Source: Ornithinibacillus gellani (GTDB lineage Bacteria > Bacillota > Bacilli > Bacillales > Amphibacillaceae). From it: a DNA stretch of 64,000 bases. The translations under genes and the position numbers were made by a program. Shown here one piece after another: positions 52,283 through 61,679 of this stretch. The notes under the pieces were generated by a model. That model searched no databases, was not told where the DNA came from, and was given only the letters and a program-made list of their open reading frames with translations. The stretch is taken from the NCBI RefSeq assembly GCF_003730295.1, contig NZ_QTSZ01000049.1, positions 124,001 to 188,000 of the forward strand. Reading direction: 5' to 3'. Position 1 is the stretch's first letter, and every line of letters begins with the position of its first letter.

Positions 52283-52663
52283 ATGAGATTAGCAGAAGGA
52301 ATTGTGATTGATAAAGAAAAGACATTCGGACTATTAAAGTTTTCTTCATTACGCCGGGAAGTGTTTTTGCAAAATGAAGATGGCACAGTATCAACGGAAG
52401 TAAAAGAACGCACATATGATTTAAAGTCTCGTGAACAAGGGCGTATGATTCAAGTCAGTATCCCTGCTTCTGTTCCATTAAAAGACTTTGATTATAATGC
52501 AGAAGTGGAACTCATTAATCCTGTCGCAGATACAGTCGCAAATGCAACATTTCGTGGGGCAGATGTGGATTGGTATATCAAGGCAGACGACTTAGTTTTA
52601 AAAGGGAAAACAGCGACACCAAGCACTAGCACTCACAAATCCACACCAAATAAAGATAAATAA
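52283..52663 (+). CDS. DUF961 protein (Tn916 Orf22 type)
   Basis: 126 residues, ATG 52283 after AAGGAGG. LAEGIVIDKEKTFGLLKFSS, ERTYDLKSREQGRMIQVSIP and AEVELINPVADTVANATF. Paralogue of the preceding gene. The Thr/Ser-rich C-terminus is variable. Its stop overlaps the next start (TAATG). Confidence 0.9.
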   Translation: MRLAEGIVIDKEKTFGLLKFSSLRREVFLQNEDGTVSTEVKERTYDLKSREQGRMIQVSIPASVPLKDFDYNAEVELINPVADTVANATFRGADVDWYIKADDLVLKGKTATPSTSTHKSTPNKDK

Positions 52664-54006
52664 TGAAATTTTACCGAAAAAGAGGGAAGCGAATTCGACC
52701 GAGTGACACCTCTCTCTTTTTTCAATTTATCTTTTGGGGATTGTTTGGTGTATGGCTCGTTTTCTTTATCCCTTTTCATCTAAAATTTTTACTTTCGACA
52801 ACGTGGGAACTTGATCCATTTCAAACTCATTTTGTAGGTACGTATGGATTCACTTCACTTATCATTAGTTTGGTATTAGTGGCAATCTGTGCTTTTGTTT
52901 ATTATCGGTATCGTTATAACCATTTAAAACAGTTGATGCATCGTCAAAAGCTCGCAAAGATGATTTTAGACAATCAGTGGTATGAAACAAAACAAGTGAT
53001 AAATGAAGGATTTTTCAAAGATATCCCATCTAGTAAGGCGAAGGAAAAAATGACTCATTTTCCAAAGATGTATTATCGGTATGAAAAAGGCATGATTCAT
53101 ATTCAAGTAGAAATAACACTTGGTAAATATCAAGAGCCACTGTTAAATTTAGAAAAGAAGTTGGAAAGTGGTTTGTATTGTGAATTAGTGTCAAAGGAAT
53201 TACATGATTCCTATGTAGAATACGTTCTATTTTATGATATGATTGCGAACCGTATTTCGATTGATGAAGTCATTGCGCAAAACGGTCGCTTAAAGCTCAT
53301 GAAGGCAATGGATTGGGAATATGATCAGCTGCCACATATGTTGATTGCTGGTGGAACAGGTGGCGGAAAAACGTATTTTATTCTTACGTTGATTGAAGAA
53401 GCACTGTTAAAAACCGATGCAACGTTATATATTTTAGATCCGAAAAATGCGGATTTAGCGGATTTAAATACTGTCATGCCTGATGTCTATTATAAAAAGG
53501 AAGACATGATGACAAGTATTGATCAATTTTATGAAGATATGATGGCCCGAAGTGAAGAAATGAAACAAATGCAGGGATATAAAACAGGAGAAAACTATGC
53601 TTATCTGGGCTTAACTCCTCATTTTTTAATTTTTGACGAATACGTTGCATTTATGGAAATGCTTGCGTCTAAAGAAAGTACTGCTGTATTAACGAAACTA
53701 AAACGGATTGTCATGTTAGGTCGTCAAGCTGGTTTCTTTCTTATTCTCGCCTGTCAGCGGCCAGATGCAAAGTATTTAGGCGATGGGATTCGTGATCAAT
53801 TTAATTTTCGGGTTGCTTTAGGAAAGATGTCCGAATTAGGATATGGCATGATGTTTGGTAGTGACGTGCAAAAACAATTTTTCTTAAAACAGATTAAAGG
53901 ACGGGGATACGTCGATAAAGGAGATAATGTCATTACTGAGTTTTACACACCACTTGTGCCAAAGGATCATGACTTTTTAAAAGAGATAGAGAAACTAGCA
54001 CCATAA
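52663..54006 (+). CDS. FtsK/SpoIIIE-type conjugative coupling protein (Tn916 Orf21/ConQ type)
   Basis: 447 residues. Two N-terminal membrane helices (about 17-42 and 61-84), then the ATPase: Walker A AGGTGGGKTYFILTLIEEAL, Walker B HFLIFDEYVAFMEML, and RIVMLGRQAGFFLILACQRPD. It brings the relaxase-DNA complex to the mating pore. Intact here although the relaxase and all downstream transfer genes are missing. Confidence 0.93.
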   Translation: MKFYRKRGKRIRPSDTSLFFQFIFWGLFGVWLVFFIPFHLKFLLSTTWELDPFQTHFVGTYGFTSLIISLVLVAICAFVYYRYRYNHLKQLMHRQKLAKMILDNQWYETKQVINEGFFKDIPSSKAKEKMTHFPKMYYRYEKGMIHIQVEITLGKYQEPLLNLEKKLESGLYCELVSKELHDSYVEYVLFYDMIANRISIDEVIAQNGRLKLMKAMDWEYDQLPHMLIAGGTGGGKTYFILTLIEEALLKTDATLYILDPKNADLADLNTVMPDVYYKKEDMMTSIDQFYEDMMARSEEMKQMQGYKTGENYAYLGLTPHFLIFDEYVAFMEMLASKESTAVLTKLKRIVMLGRQAGFFLILACQRPDAKYLGDGIRDQFNFRVALGKMSELGYGMMFGSDVQKQFFLKQIKGRGYVDKGDNVITEFYTPLVPKDHDFLKEIEKLAP

Positions 54007-54007
54007 A

Positions 54008-54106
54008 GGCTGCCCAGTGCGGCGGCGTGCGAAGCGTAAGCCGCTGTGCTGGGCAAAGCCTGCGTGGCGACAGCCACGCTTTACCCCCCGTTTCTAACAG
54101 GGGGGT
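54008..54106 (+). other. oriT region of a Tn916/ICEBs1-type element
   Basis: Immediately after the coupling gene come GC-rich hairpins (GCCCAG...CTGGGC, 54009-54054; GCGTGGC-GACA-GCCACGC, 54063-54079) and ACCCCCCGTTTCTAAC followed by AGGGGGGT (54083-54106). The last matches by recall the CCCCCC...CTAACAGGGGGG nick-region inverted repeat of Tn916 and ICEBs1 oriT. The oriT looks intact and could be mobilised by a relaxase acting in trans. Confidence 0.85.
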
Positions 54107-54219
54107 AGAAAAACATTAGCAAACAGTCAGAAATAGCTTTTAACACCAGTAGGCGCAACAGTTTGAGGTGTTTTGTAAAAGTGTCAGATTTTATGCTCTA
54201 GTTGACATCTTTTTTTACG

Positions 54220-54333
54220 ATGGATCAATACATGAATCAAGGAACTTGGTATCAGCTATTAAAAGAAAAACGATTGGAGTACATATTACAAAATAAACTG
54301 AAGTATGTAGATAAAACTACAAAGGTAATATAG
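54220..54333 (+). pseudogene. Relaxase (Orf20/NicK-type) N-terminal remnant
   Basis: A 37-codon frame reading MDQYMNQGTWYQLLKEKRLE then YILQNKLKYVDKTTKVI and TAG. NQGTWYQLLKEKRLEY...QNKL matches the helix-turn-helix N-terminus of Tn916-like Orf20 relaxases (TW..ELK..RMEYG.SQ..L). The HTH core and the whole catalytic part are gone. It lies where orf20 is expected. Confidence 0.7.
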
Positions 54334-55289
54334 AGTTTTCACAATATAAATACACTCACGCTAGAAAAAGATAAAATGTATGATTGCGAAATATGAATGA
54401 TGTATTTAACTTAAAAGTAGAATATTTCACCACCTACTTATTCTTTTAATGGAAAGCGGTGATATTCCTTCCCGATTCAATGCGTCCATGTACACCAAAA
54501 TTCCTTTATGAACTAACAGCCACAGTTGATATTTGGGTGTTCTATCAGTAACTTTAGAAGATCAAGTACCAAAAGTTTGGTAAAGTATTGAACTACGAGC
54601 CGTCCAATTATTTGTAAGATTATAAGGACTACAATGCCCCGCTGTTACTAATATTTTTTTAGAAGCATTGTTTGACTGCAAAAAACGTTTGAGCATGAAC
54701 CGCCACTTGCTTGTTCATTAATTATGCTTCCTGAAAAAAGATCAAGGTAAGGTTGGATGAGTGTGTCTGATGGTATATTATTTATTTCAAAATATTCATT
54801 ACCAAGATCTGAAATGATTTCTTTGACTTTATTTATTAGTATTGACTATAATTAAATTTTTTCGGTGATCAATACTTGCTATATCTGCACTCCTTGAGGT
54901 TGAGCCAGATCTTATTGAAGCCTATACGGTAATAGGCTTCAAAAGAAGATTAATCATTTGGCATGTATTGCTAAGAAAAGCAAGTCCTTTGATTATACTT
55001 GGTTTAACCATTCAGTTTGAGTGATGCAACAACTACTGCTGGACTCGTTGCGCTAGTGGTTTAGGTGTTCGTGCGTATTGTTACGGACACATTCAATATG
55101 AGGTAGACATTATGTATCTAACCGTATTTATACTAATTGTCGTCTAAAGTATACAAATGCCTGGGAACTACTTTGTTACTAGGTTAAAACGAGACGAAAG
55201 AAATGAAAAAAATATATTTGAATTTGAAACAGTTCTAATTCTTTATTCGTGTTAGGGATAGCAACATGATGATAGGAGGAAAACATCAA
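54334..55289. other. Decayed stretch with no intact gene
   Basis: Contains the S1 peptidase relic on the minus strand (54480-54850), a terminator-like hairpin GAAGCCTAT-ACGGTA-ATAGGCTTC (54917-54940), and from 54945 to 55240 broken coding-like sequence on the plus strand (FKRRLIIWHVLLRKASPL-type reading, frameshifted) that I cannot assign. Ends with the promoter/RBS region of the truncated ABC gene. Confidence 0.5.
54480..54850 (-). pseudogene. Trypsin-like (S1) serine peptidase relic
   Basis: In one minus-strand frame: KVKEIISDLGNEYFEINNIP, SDTLIQPYLDLFSG and QASGGSCSNVF; after a frame change, NASKKILVTAGHCSPYNLTN. VTAGHC is the histidine active-site signature of chymotrypsin-like peptidases, and GGSCSN fits the cysteine before it. 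Stops and frameshifts interrupt it and no start is left. Dead gene, moderately supported. Confidence 0.55.
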
Positions 55290-55409
55290 ATGTACACAGT
55301 AAAAATAGAGAATGTCAGTAAATCATATCGTAAATTTCAAGCATTACATCAAATTGATTTACAAATTGAAAAGGGATTATATGGTTTACTAGGACCAAAT
55401 GGAGCATAG
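55290..55409 (+). pseudogene. ABC-transporter ATPase cut at the Walker A motif
   Basis: 39 codons with a good ribosome site (AGGAGG): MYTVKIENVSKSYRKFQALH, then IDLQIEKGLYGLLGPNGA and TAG. ABC ATPases continue GPNGAGKTT; the reading stops exactly after GPNGA, and a recombinase element begins. The rest of the gene is not found in the window, so the insertion was followed by loss of the 3' part or the element carries a different right flank. Confidence 0.85.
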
Positions 55410-55455
55410 ATATATAACAAACTTACAAAGAAGATAGAAAAACCAAGCCAACGTA

Positions 55456-57159
55456 TCACATGACTTGGTCTTTTGTTGCCATGTGTTGCTTTTTATTTTC
55501 TTTCATAAACTCTAACATCCGTTTATGCAGGTCTGCAAACGTAAATTGGATCGTGATTTCATTGTTTTCATGAACATAGATGGTATCAATCAATTCTAGT
55601 AATAATCCACGATCGAGCGTTTGAATATTTTTGTGCTTCAAAAAGGTTTTCAGATATGGATCGTTCACGCCAATCCCTTTTTGAGTAATGGTAATTTCTG
55701 TTTCGATCTTCTGGATCATTTGTTTGACGTCATCTGCTTGTTGCTCAAATTTTGCTTTCATTCGCATGTATTCTGCTCTAGTGATGTCACCACATTTCCA
55801 GTCCATATAAAGATTGTCCGTAACACAAGTGATTTTTTCTAGTTCCTGCTTACGAGTTTTTAATAATCGTTCTAACTGTTTTGAATGCGTACGAACAATG
55901 GGCTGTTGATTGATTTCTGTAATGATCTCTGACATATTACCAACAAGCGCAATCTGTGTTTGAATGGTTTTTAAAACCGCTTTCGTTAAATCTTCTACTT
56001 TAATACTGTGTCGAGTACATTTACTTTTATTTTTAATTGCATAGGTAGAACAGACATAATAGGTATACTCTTTTACGCCATCCTTCGTTTTCCTACGGCT
56101 TGATTTTCTTGTCATTCCCATATGACAATCTGTACATCGAAGGAAACCAGAAAAAAGATAGACACGCTTTTTGGATGGGGCAGTACGAGTATCACGCTTG
56201 CCTAGATTTTGAGCTTTTTCAAACGTAACGTGATCAATGATCGGCTCATGTGTGTTTTCTACTATATACCATTCTTCTTCTGGCTGAGTGATTTTATCGT
56301 GTACTTTATAACTAATCACTCGTTGCTTCCCTTGTACCATCGTTCCAGTGTACACTTCATTCTGCAAGATGCGGAATACAGTTCCCAAACTCCACATGCC
56401 GTCATTCTTAGCATAGTTTGGGGTGTAATGTTTCAATCCTTTGTTATGTTTATATTTTGTTGGTGTCGGAATGCCAAGCTCATTTAAACGCTTGACGATG
56501 CCACTTTTACTCATGCCATCATAGACAAACCAGTGATAAATGTTTCGGACAATCTGTGCAGCTTCTTCATCAATGATCAGGTGATTCTTATTTTCTGGGT
56601 TTTTCTTATATCCATAAGGGGCAAATGCACCAATAAATTCCCCATTTCGACGTTTCATATCAAAGGTACGCCGAATATCATTCGATGTTCTAGCGGCATA
56701 ACGATCATTCATTAATCCCGTAATCGGAACTTCCATACCCTGTGCAATTTCAGGTTGGAGATAGGTATCAATCGCTGGGTCACCTAAGCTAATAAATCGA
56801 ACCCCATGTAATGGAAATACCCTTTCCAAAAAGTGCCCTTGGTCAGAATAGTTTCGAAACGCTCTGGCAAGGGTTTTGCAGACAATACAGTTTACAACAC
56901 CTGATTCCACATCTTGAATCATATGCTGAAAGGCCATTCTTTCATAATCCGTTGTACCAGACAAACCATCATTTACATATTCGCCAACAATTGTATACTC
57001 TCCCTCGAACGTATTCTCAAGGTACTCCTGAATGATTTTCCATTGGTTAGTGACACTCAAACTTTCATCATTTCCGTCATCTCTTGATAAACGGATATAA
57101 ACTGCCACCTTCCATACTTAATGTTGGTGCTTATTTCGTTTGTTTTTTACTCGTGCCAT
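55456..57159 (-). CDS. TnpX-like large serine recombinase, start region with in-frame stop
   Basis: 550 residues from GTG 57108. Catalytic Ser in AVYIRLSRDDGNDESLSVTN, DGLSGTTDYERMAFQHMIQD, CKTLARAFRNYSDQG, recombinase domain with APYGYKKNPENKNHL and NEVYTGTMVQGKQRV, zinc ribbon LRCTDCHMGMTRKSSRR...YYVCSTY, and coiled coil. Upstream in the same frame is ATG 57159 with TTGGAGG, encoding MARVKNKRNKHQH, then TAA (57120-57118), then VWKVAVYIRL. Family members normally start MAR..K and continue through, so a nonsense mutation probably separates the natural start from the domain. A stem ACCAAG...CTTGGT plus T-run ends the gene. Confidence 0.88.
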
Positions 57160-57186
57160 GTTCCTCCAATCTCTATAATCACGTCT

Positions 57187-57447
57187 TTATTGTATCATGA
57201 ACAAGTGTTTTCTCCAGCGATTATAGTGGGAAAAATAATGGGTGATATGATGTGCCAAGTCTTTTCCGTTTGTTGTAAAACAAATTTGTACCGTTACAGG
57301 ACCACATAGAAAATGAGTTGGATTCTGAATGTCATGGAGATACTTTTTCCATCGTTTATCTGGTGGTAAGGTCGGGTCGATATAAACTTGGCGAATGTCT
57401 ACAAGGGAAGGACGGACATGCGCCTGTTTTCTTTTTATTCTGTTCAT
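57187..57447 (-). CDS. DUF6870-like small protein of the recombinase element
   Basis: 86 residues from ATG 57447 (AAGGAAGTG eight bases upstream). VDIRQVYIDPTLPPDKRWKK, YLHDIQNPTHFLCGPVTVQI and CFTTNGKDLAHHITHYFS, the pattern (VDIR.V.IDP.LP...R...YL..I.NPY.F..G...V) of a small family that travels with TnpX-type recombinases. Function unknown. Same strand, 28 bases upstream of the recombinase start. Confidence 0.8.
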   Translation of the reverse strand: MNRIKRKQAHVRPSLVDIRQVYIDPTLPPDKRWKKYLHDIQNPTHFLCGPVTVQICFTTNGKDLAHHITHYFSHYNRWRKHLFMIQ

Positions 57448-57535
57448 TTGTTTCACTTCCTTTCCATGATCCATCAGACGGCTGTTGGTACAGCTCCACG
57501 GGAATTTCACCCCTGCAAGTAACTTCCGGCCCTAT

Positions 57536-57679
57536 TCATCGCTTGCGACGCTTTAAACGCTCGAGTGATGACGATAGGGGAGTATCATAATCCACACGAA
57601 TGAGACTTCGCCAGCCACTCACCACAATGGCATGAGATTCAAGAGGTATCGCTCGTTTCAACGGAAAGTCATGGCGCAT
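57536..57679 (-). CDS. Small basic protein of the recombinase element, possibly broken
   Basis: 47 residues from ATG 57679: MRHDFPLKRAIPLESHAIVV, SGWRSLIRVDYDTPLSSSLE and RLKRRKR. Further upstream in the same direction is a fragment MEDNAMQYIDNRSGTFYE ending in TGA, which may be the original N-terminus split by a frameshift. It resembles no family I can name; TnpW-like accessory genes are expected here. Confidence 0.4.
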   Translation of the reverse strand: MRHDFPLKRAIPLESHAIVVSGWRSLIRVDYDTPLSSSLERLKRRKR

Positions 57680-58356
57680 GAATCAAGTAGCTCGTCATTC
57701 GTAGAACGTACCTGATCGGTTGTCTATATACTGCATGGCGTTATCTTCCATGCTTTCTTTGTCAAGGAACAATATTATTTACATCATTATTTCTTACAAG
57801 AATCTCTCTTTCACTACTGGCACGTTTAAAATGAGTGTTTTGCAAACAAGGAGAAATATTAACATCTCCTCAATAAAGAAATAAAATATTTCCCTTCATA
57901 TCCTTCAACAAGTCATTTCATAAAATGCCAACTCTTTTATTACTTTTTTCGTTATTTCTTAAAAAAGTTCATGGAAAACGACGTTAATATGTAAAAACAA
58001 ATGATAAATATAACATGATTAATTCCCCCTTTATATTAAGTCCTGATTGAAAAGGGGCATTTGTTGCATCTTTTTGAAAAAAATTAAAATGTATGTTGGA
58101 TTTTATACAACTTTACTCGATAAAGAACTTGCTTATTATATAAAAAATAATGACTTACCACCGATTGGTAAGGATTTCCTATTCTTAGGTTTTGTTAATA
58201 CCAATGCATTTGATAAAATTCTTATTACTATTTGCAATTTTTCGTTATACTACCTCAATATATTCAAATTGTACTATTGTAGGTTCGTTTGTTCCTACAT
58301 GACTATGAAGCAAGTAGTTTAATATATATGTCACTACGTATTAGGGAGATACAAAC
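57680..58356. other. AT-rich gap before the GH2 gene
   Basis: No recognised gene. A 91-codon plus-strand frame (58047-58322) reads KMYVGFYTTLLDKELAYYIK and later low-complexity aromatic residues; it has a weak start and no family, so it is doubtful. The right end of the recombinase element must lie in this stretch, but no clear boundary repeat was seen. The AGGGAG site for GH2 is at its end. Confidence 0.4.
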
Positions 58357-61300
58357 ATGTTATGGAATACTAAATATCAATCTATAAGAAAAAAGTTAAA
58401 TTTTAACACTGACTGGCTTTTTCACAAAGGAGAAATCAAGGATGCTTTGTCGACAGAGTGCAATGATAGTAAATGGGAATCAGTAATATTACCACATACA
58501 GTTCAACTCGAGCCTAAGGAATGGATAGATGCTCCGAGCTATCAAGGAATTAGTTATTATCGTAGATATTTCACATTACCTATTGGTTATCGAAACAAAA
58601 AAATATTTATAAAATTTCACGGTGCTATGATTAATTCTGAAGTTTGGCTAAATGGTCGTAAAATTTCCATTAATTATGGAGGGTATTTGCCCTTCACGGT
58701 TGATATTACTAATGATGTAAATCTGGGCAAAAAAAATGTTTTGATTTTAAAGCTAAATTCAAATGATGATTGGGAAACCCCTCCAGGAAAGCCACAAAAA
58801 GAATTAGATTTTGTATATTTTCCTGGTTTATATCGGAATGTTGATTTAATAATAACGGAGAAAATATATATTTCAGACGCCATTCATGCAAATAAAGTCG
58901 CGGATGGTGGAGTATTTATAACATATCCTGAAGTAAGTAAAGATAAAGCAACAATCCGTGTCCAATCAAATGTTGAAAATGAATATGAGCATACAAAAAA
59001 CATTAAAATAAAAACGATCTTACTTAATGGTGACCAATCCATCATTGTAGAGGAAGAAACTGATACTTGTGCTTTATATCCAAAATCTAACTTTACTTTT
59101 AAACAAGACTTGAAAATAAAAAAACCCAAATTATGGAGTATGGATGAACCGAATTTATACACCGTTATCATTTATGTAATGGATGGAAATAGAATAGTTG
59201 ATAACTATAAAAGGAATATCGGGGTTAGGAACATTAAATTTACTCCAGACAAAGGTTTTTTTATTAATAATAATAAAGTTTTGTTGAATGGGGTAAATTT
59301 TCATGAGGATTATTTGTATGTTGGAAATGCAGTTGCAGATTCCATGCTTTATCGTGATGTGAAAAAAATAAAAGATGCAGGTTTTAATTTAATACGTACA
59401 GGACATTACCCACACAATAAAGCCTTTATGGATGCATGTGATCAGTTGGGAATTGCAACTATTGTACCAACACCTGGTTGGCAATATTATACAGATAAAG
59501 GTGCATTTTCAAGTAGATCCATTCAAATGACAAGAAATATGATTAGGCTTTTTCGTAATCATCCATCTGTTATCCTATGGGAGCCTATATTAAATGAAAC
59601 CTGGTATCCTGAATCCTTTGCAAAGGAAGCATATAAAGCGGTGCACGAGGAGTATCCAACTTGCCAGACATATGCAGCTTCTGATTTTGGTTCTCCTTAT
59701 GGAAGTGAATTTGATGTAGTATATAAAGAGGCATATAGTGAGACAAAACCATTGATAACAAGAGAATGGGGCGATGCAAATCATAATGTTTTTGATGGGG
59801 AACGCTCAGCGAGAAAATATGGAGAAATTAGTCTAATTTCTTCTAGTACCCATCGTCAAAATTCATTAAAAGGAGACAGGTGGAAAAACAATGAAGGGGA
59901 GGATGGGTATTGGGATTGGGCAGGATTAAATGCAAATAAGCGTATTTCAGGTTATGCACTTTGGAGTTATAATGATTATAATCGTGGAATGTCCAGAGAA
60001 ATTGCCCATACTGGTATTGTAGACCGTGACCGGTATCCGAAATTTAATTATTATTGGTTTAAAAGTCAATGTCCTCCACAAAAAAAACAAATGGTGTTTT
60101 TAGCAAATTATTGGACGGAAGCATCACCAAAAGACTTACACGTTTATACAAATACAGAGGAAGTTAAGTTATACATTAATAATAAATATATAGAAACGAG
60201 AAAACCGGACGTAGTAGAACATATTTCACACCCAATAATAGTATTTCCGAATATAACATGGGAACCTGGTGAAGTAAAGGTAGAAGGACTGATCAACGGA
60301 GCAGTTGTAGCAACAGATACTGTAATTACACCTGGTGAACCATATCAATTAAAGATAGAATTTGATACCTGTGGGAGAGATGAACTTGTAGCAAATGGTT
60401 CCGATATGATTATGGCATTTATATCCATTAGGGATAAAAAGGGTAATATAGTGCCAACAGTAGACCAAGAAATTTCCTTACATTTATCAGGACCAGGGAT
60501 ACTAATAGGAAATGATGATGAACGCGTTAAGGCAAACCCTGTTAAATCAGAAGCTGGGATCGCCCCTGCTTTTATTAGAACAACCTTAAATGCTGGAGAA
60601 ATTGTACTTACTGCATCATCAAAGGGCTTAGTTTTGGGAAGTGCAGTAATAAAAAGTGTTCCAAGTCTTGAACAATTTGTTCCTAGGGAATCAGAAGTGA
60701 AAAGAAATTCGTCTAACTATGTAAATCTTGCTTTAGGTAAAGAAATAAAAGTAAGTAGTGAATGTATAAACAATACAGGAAAAAGTTTAATTGATAAGAA
60801 TAAGGAAAGTTTTTGGTTGCCACAAAAAACAGATACTGCCCCATGGGCAATAATAGACTTGGGTAATAGTTATAGTATTACGGGTGTGAAATTAGTCTGG
60901 ACACCTACTGAACGGGCAAGAAAATTTAATATAGCTGTCAGCAACAACCAAGAATATTGGATTACAATAGTTGATAGCTTTTGCACAAAAGAAATAGAAG
61001 AATATATCTTTTTTGCATCTCATGCTAGATATGTTCGTGTTGAGCCCATAAATCAGCTAAACGAAGGAATTATGAACATTGAAATATATGGAGCGAAACA
61101 AATATTAAAAAACATTAAATACAAAAATAATAATATAAATGTTGCGTTGAATAAACCAGTACTAGCCAGTAGTTATTCTCATGGCAATGAACCATCAATG
61201 GTGACCGACCATAGAAATAATCAAATGTGGCAAGCTGACGGTTATAATCTACCACAATGGATCCTCATTGATCTAGAGGATGTATTTCCGATAGTTGGAC

Positions 61301-61542
61301 TTAAAATATTATGGGGGAAGGATAGCACACATTATGCTTATGAGGTTCAGGTATCAAAAGATGGACTATCTTGGCTAGATGCAGTAGATCAAACTACTAC
61401 TGGATCCTACTATCATCCAATTGATTTTGACAATACACACTTCATTAGATATGTGAAGGTTTTAATTTATAACCTTATGGCTGGTGGTGGTGCTGAAAGG
61501 GTCGCAATCAAAAATATTGAAATCTATCGTAATAGAGATTAG
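58357..61542 (+). CDS. Glycoside hydrolase family 2 enzyme with C-terminal discoidin-like domains
   Basis: 1061 residues, ATG 58357 after AGGGAG. No signal peptide, so it is probably cytoplasmic. N-terminal sugar-binding domain (WLFHKGEIKDA, RRYFTLPIGYRNKKIFIKFHGAM), immunoglobulin-like domain, then the barrel: NGVNFHEDY, FNLIRTGHYPHNKAFMDACD, acid/base Glu in NHPSVILWEPILNETW and nucleophile Glu in KPLITREWGDA. A DUF4982-like domain follows (about 600-760), and two F5/8 type C modules (about 790-930 and 935-1060, e.g. WAIIDLGNSYSITGVKLVW and WILIDLEDVFPIVGLKILW). Substrate unknown; beta-galactoside or glucuronide-type. Much longer than classic LacZ-type cores. Confidence 0.92.
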   Translation: MLWNTKYQSIRKKLNFNTDWLFHKGEIKDALSTECNDSKWESVILPHTVQLEPKEWIDAPSYQGISYYRRYFTLPIGYRNKKIFIKFHGAMINSEVWLNGRKISINYGGYLPFTVDITNDVNLGKKNVLILKLNSNDDWETPPGKPQKELDFVYFPGLYRNVDLIITEKIYISDAIHANKVADGGVFITYPEVSKDKATIRVQSNVENEYEHTKNIKIKTILLNGDQSIIVEEETDTCALYPKSNFTFKQDLKIKKPKLWSMDEPNLYTVIIYVMDGNRIVDNYKRNIGVRNIKFTPDKGFFINNNKVLLNGVNFHEDYLYVGNAVADSMLYRDVKKIKDAGFNLIRTGHYPHNKAFMDACDQLGIATIVPTPGWQYYTDKGAFSSRSIQMTRNMIRLFRNHPSVILWEPILNETWYPESFAKEAYKAVHEEYPTCQTYAASDFGSPYGSEFDVVYKEAYSETKPLITREWGDANHNVFDGERSARKYGEISLISSSTHRQNSLKGDRWKNNEGEDGYWDWAGLNANKRISGYALWSYNDYNRGMSREIAHTGIVDRDRYPKFNYYWFKSQCPPQKKQMVFLANYWTEASPKDLHVYTNTEEVKLYINNKYIETRKPDVVEHISHPIIVFPNITWEPGEVKVEGLINGAVVATDTVITPGEPYQLKIEFDTCGRDELVANGSDMIMAFISIRDKKGNIVPTVDQEISLHLSGPGILIGNDDERVKANPVKSEAGIAPAFIRTTLNAGEIVLTASSKGLVLGSAVIKSVPSLEQFVPRESEVKRNSSNYVNLALGKEIKVSSECINNTGKSLIDKNKESFWLPQKTDTAPWAIIDLGNSYSITGVKLVWTPTERARKFNIAVSNNQEYWITIVDSFCTKEIEEYIFFASHARYVRVEPINQLNEGIMNIEIYGAKQILKNIKYKNNNINVALNKPVLASSYSHGNEPSMVTDHRNNQMWQADGYNLPQWILIDLEDVFPIVGLKILWGKDSTHYAYEVQVSKDGLSWLDAVDQTTTGSYYHPIDFDNTHFIRYVKVLIYNLMAGGGAERVAIKNIEIYRNRD

Positions 61543-61607
61543 GGATGATAAATAGTAAGTCAGTACCGTATAATTGAGGTTAAAACATAGTAGGAAAAAT
61601 AATTCAT

Positions 61608-61649
61608 AAGAGTACCTTAACCATTTATGTATTGGGTAGGGTACTCTTA
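61608..61649. terminator. Terminator between convergent GH2 and AraC genes
   Basis: TAAGAGTACC and GGTACTCTTA, 10-bp stem, T-rich flank. Confidence 0.8.
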
Positions 61650-61679
61650 AGTTTATTTTGTTTTATAACCATTTTTAGA

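Noticed and set aside
58047-58322. A 91-codon plus-strand frame before the GH2 gene
   Set aside because: Weak start, aromatic low-complexity end, no recognised family; kept only as a doubtful note within the gap entry.
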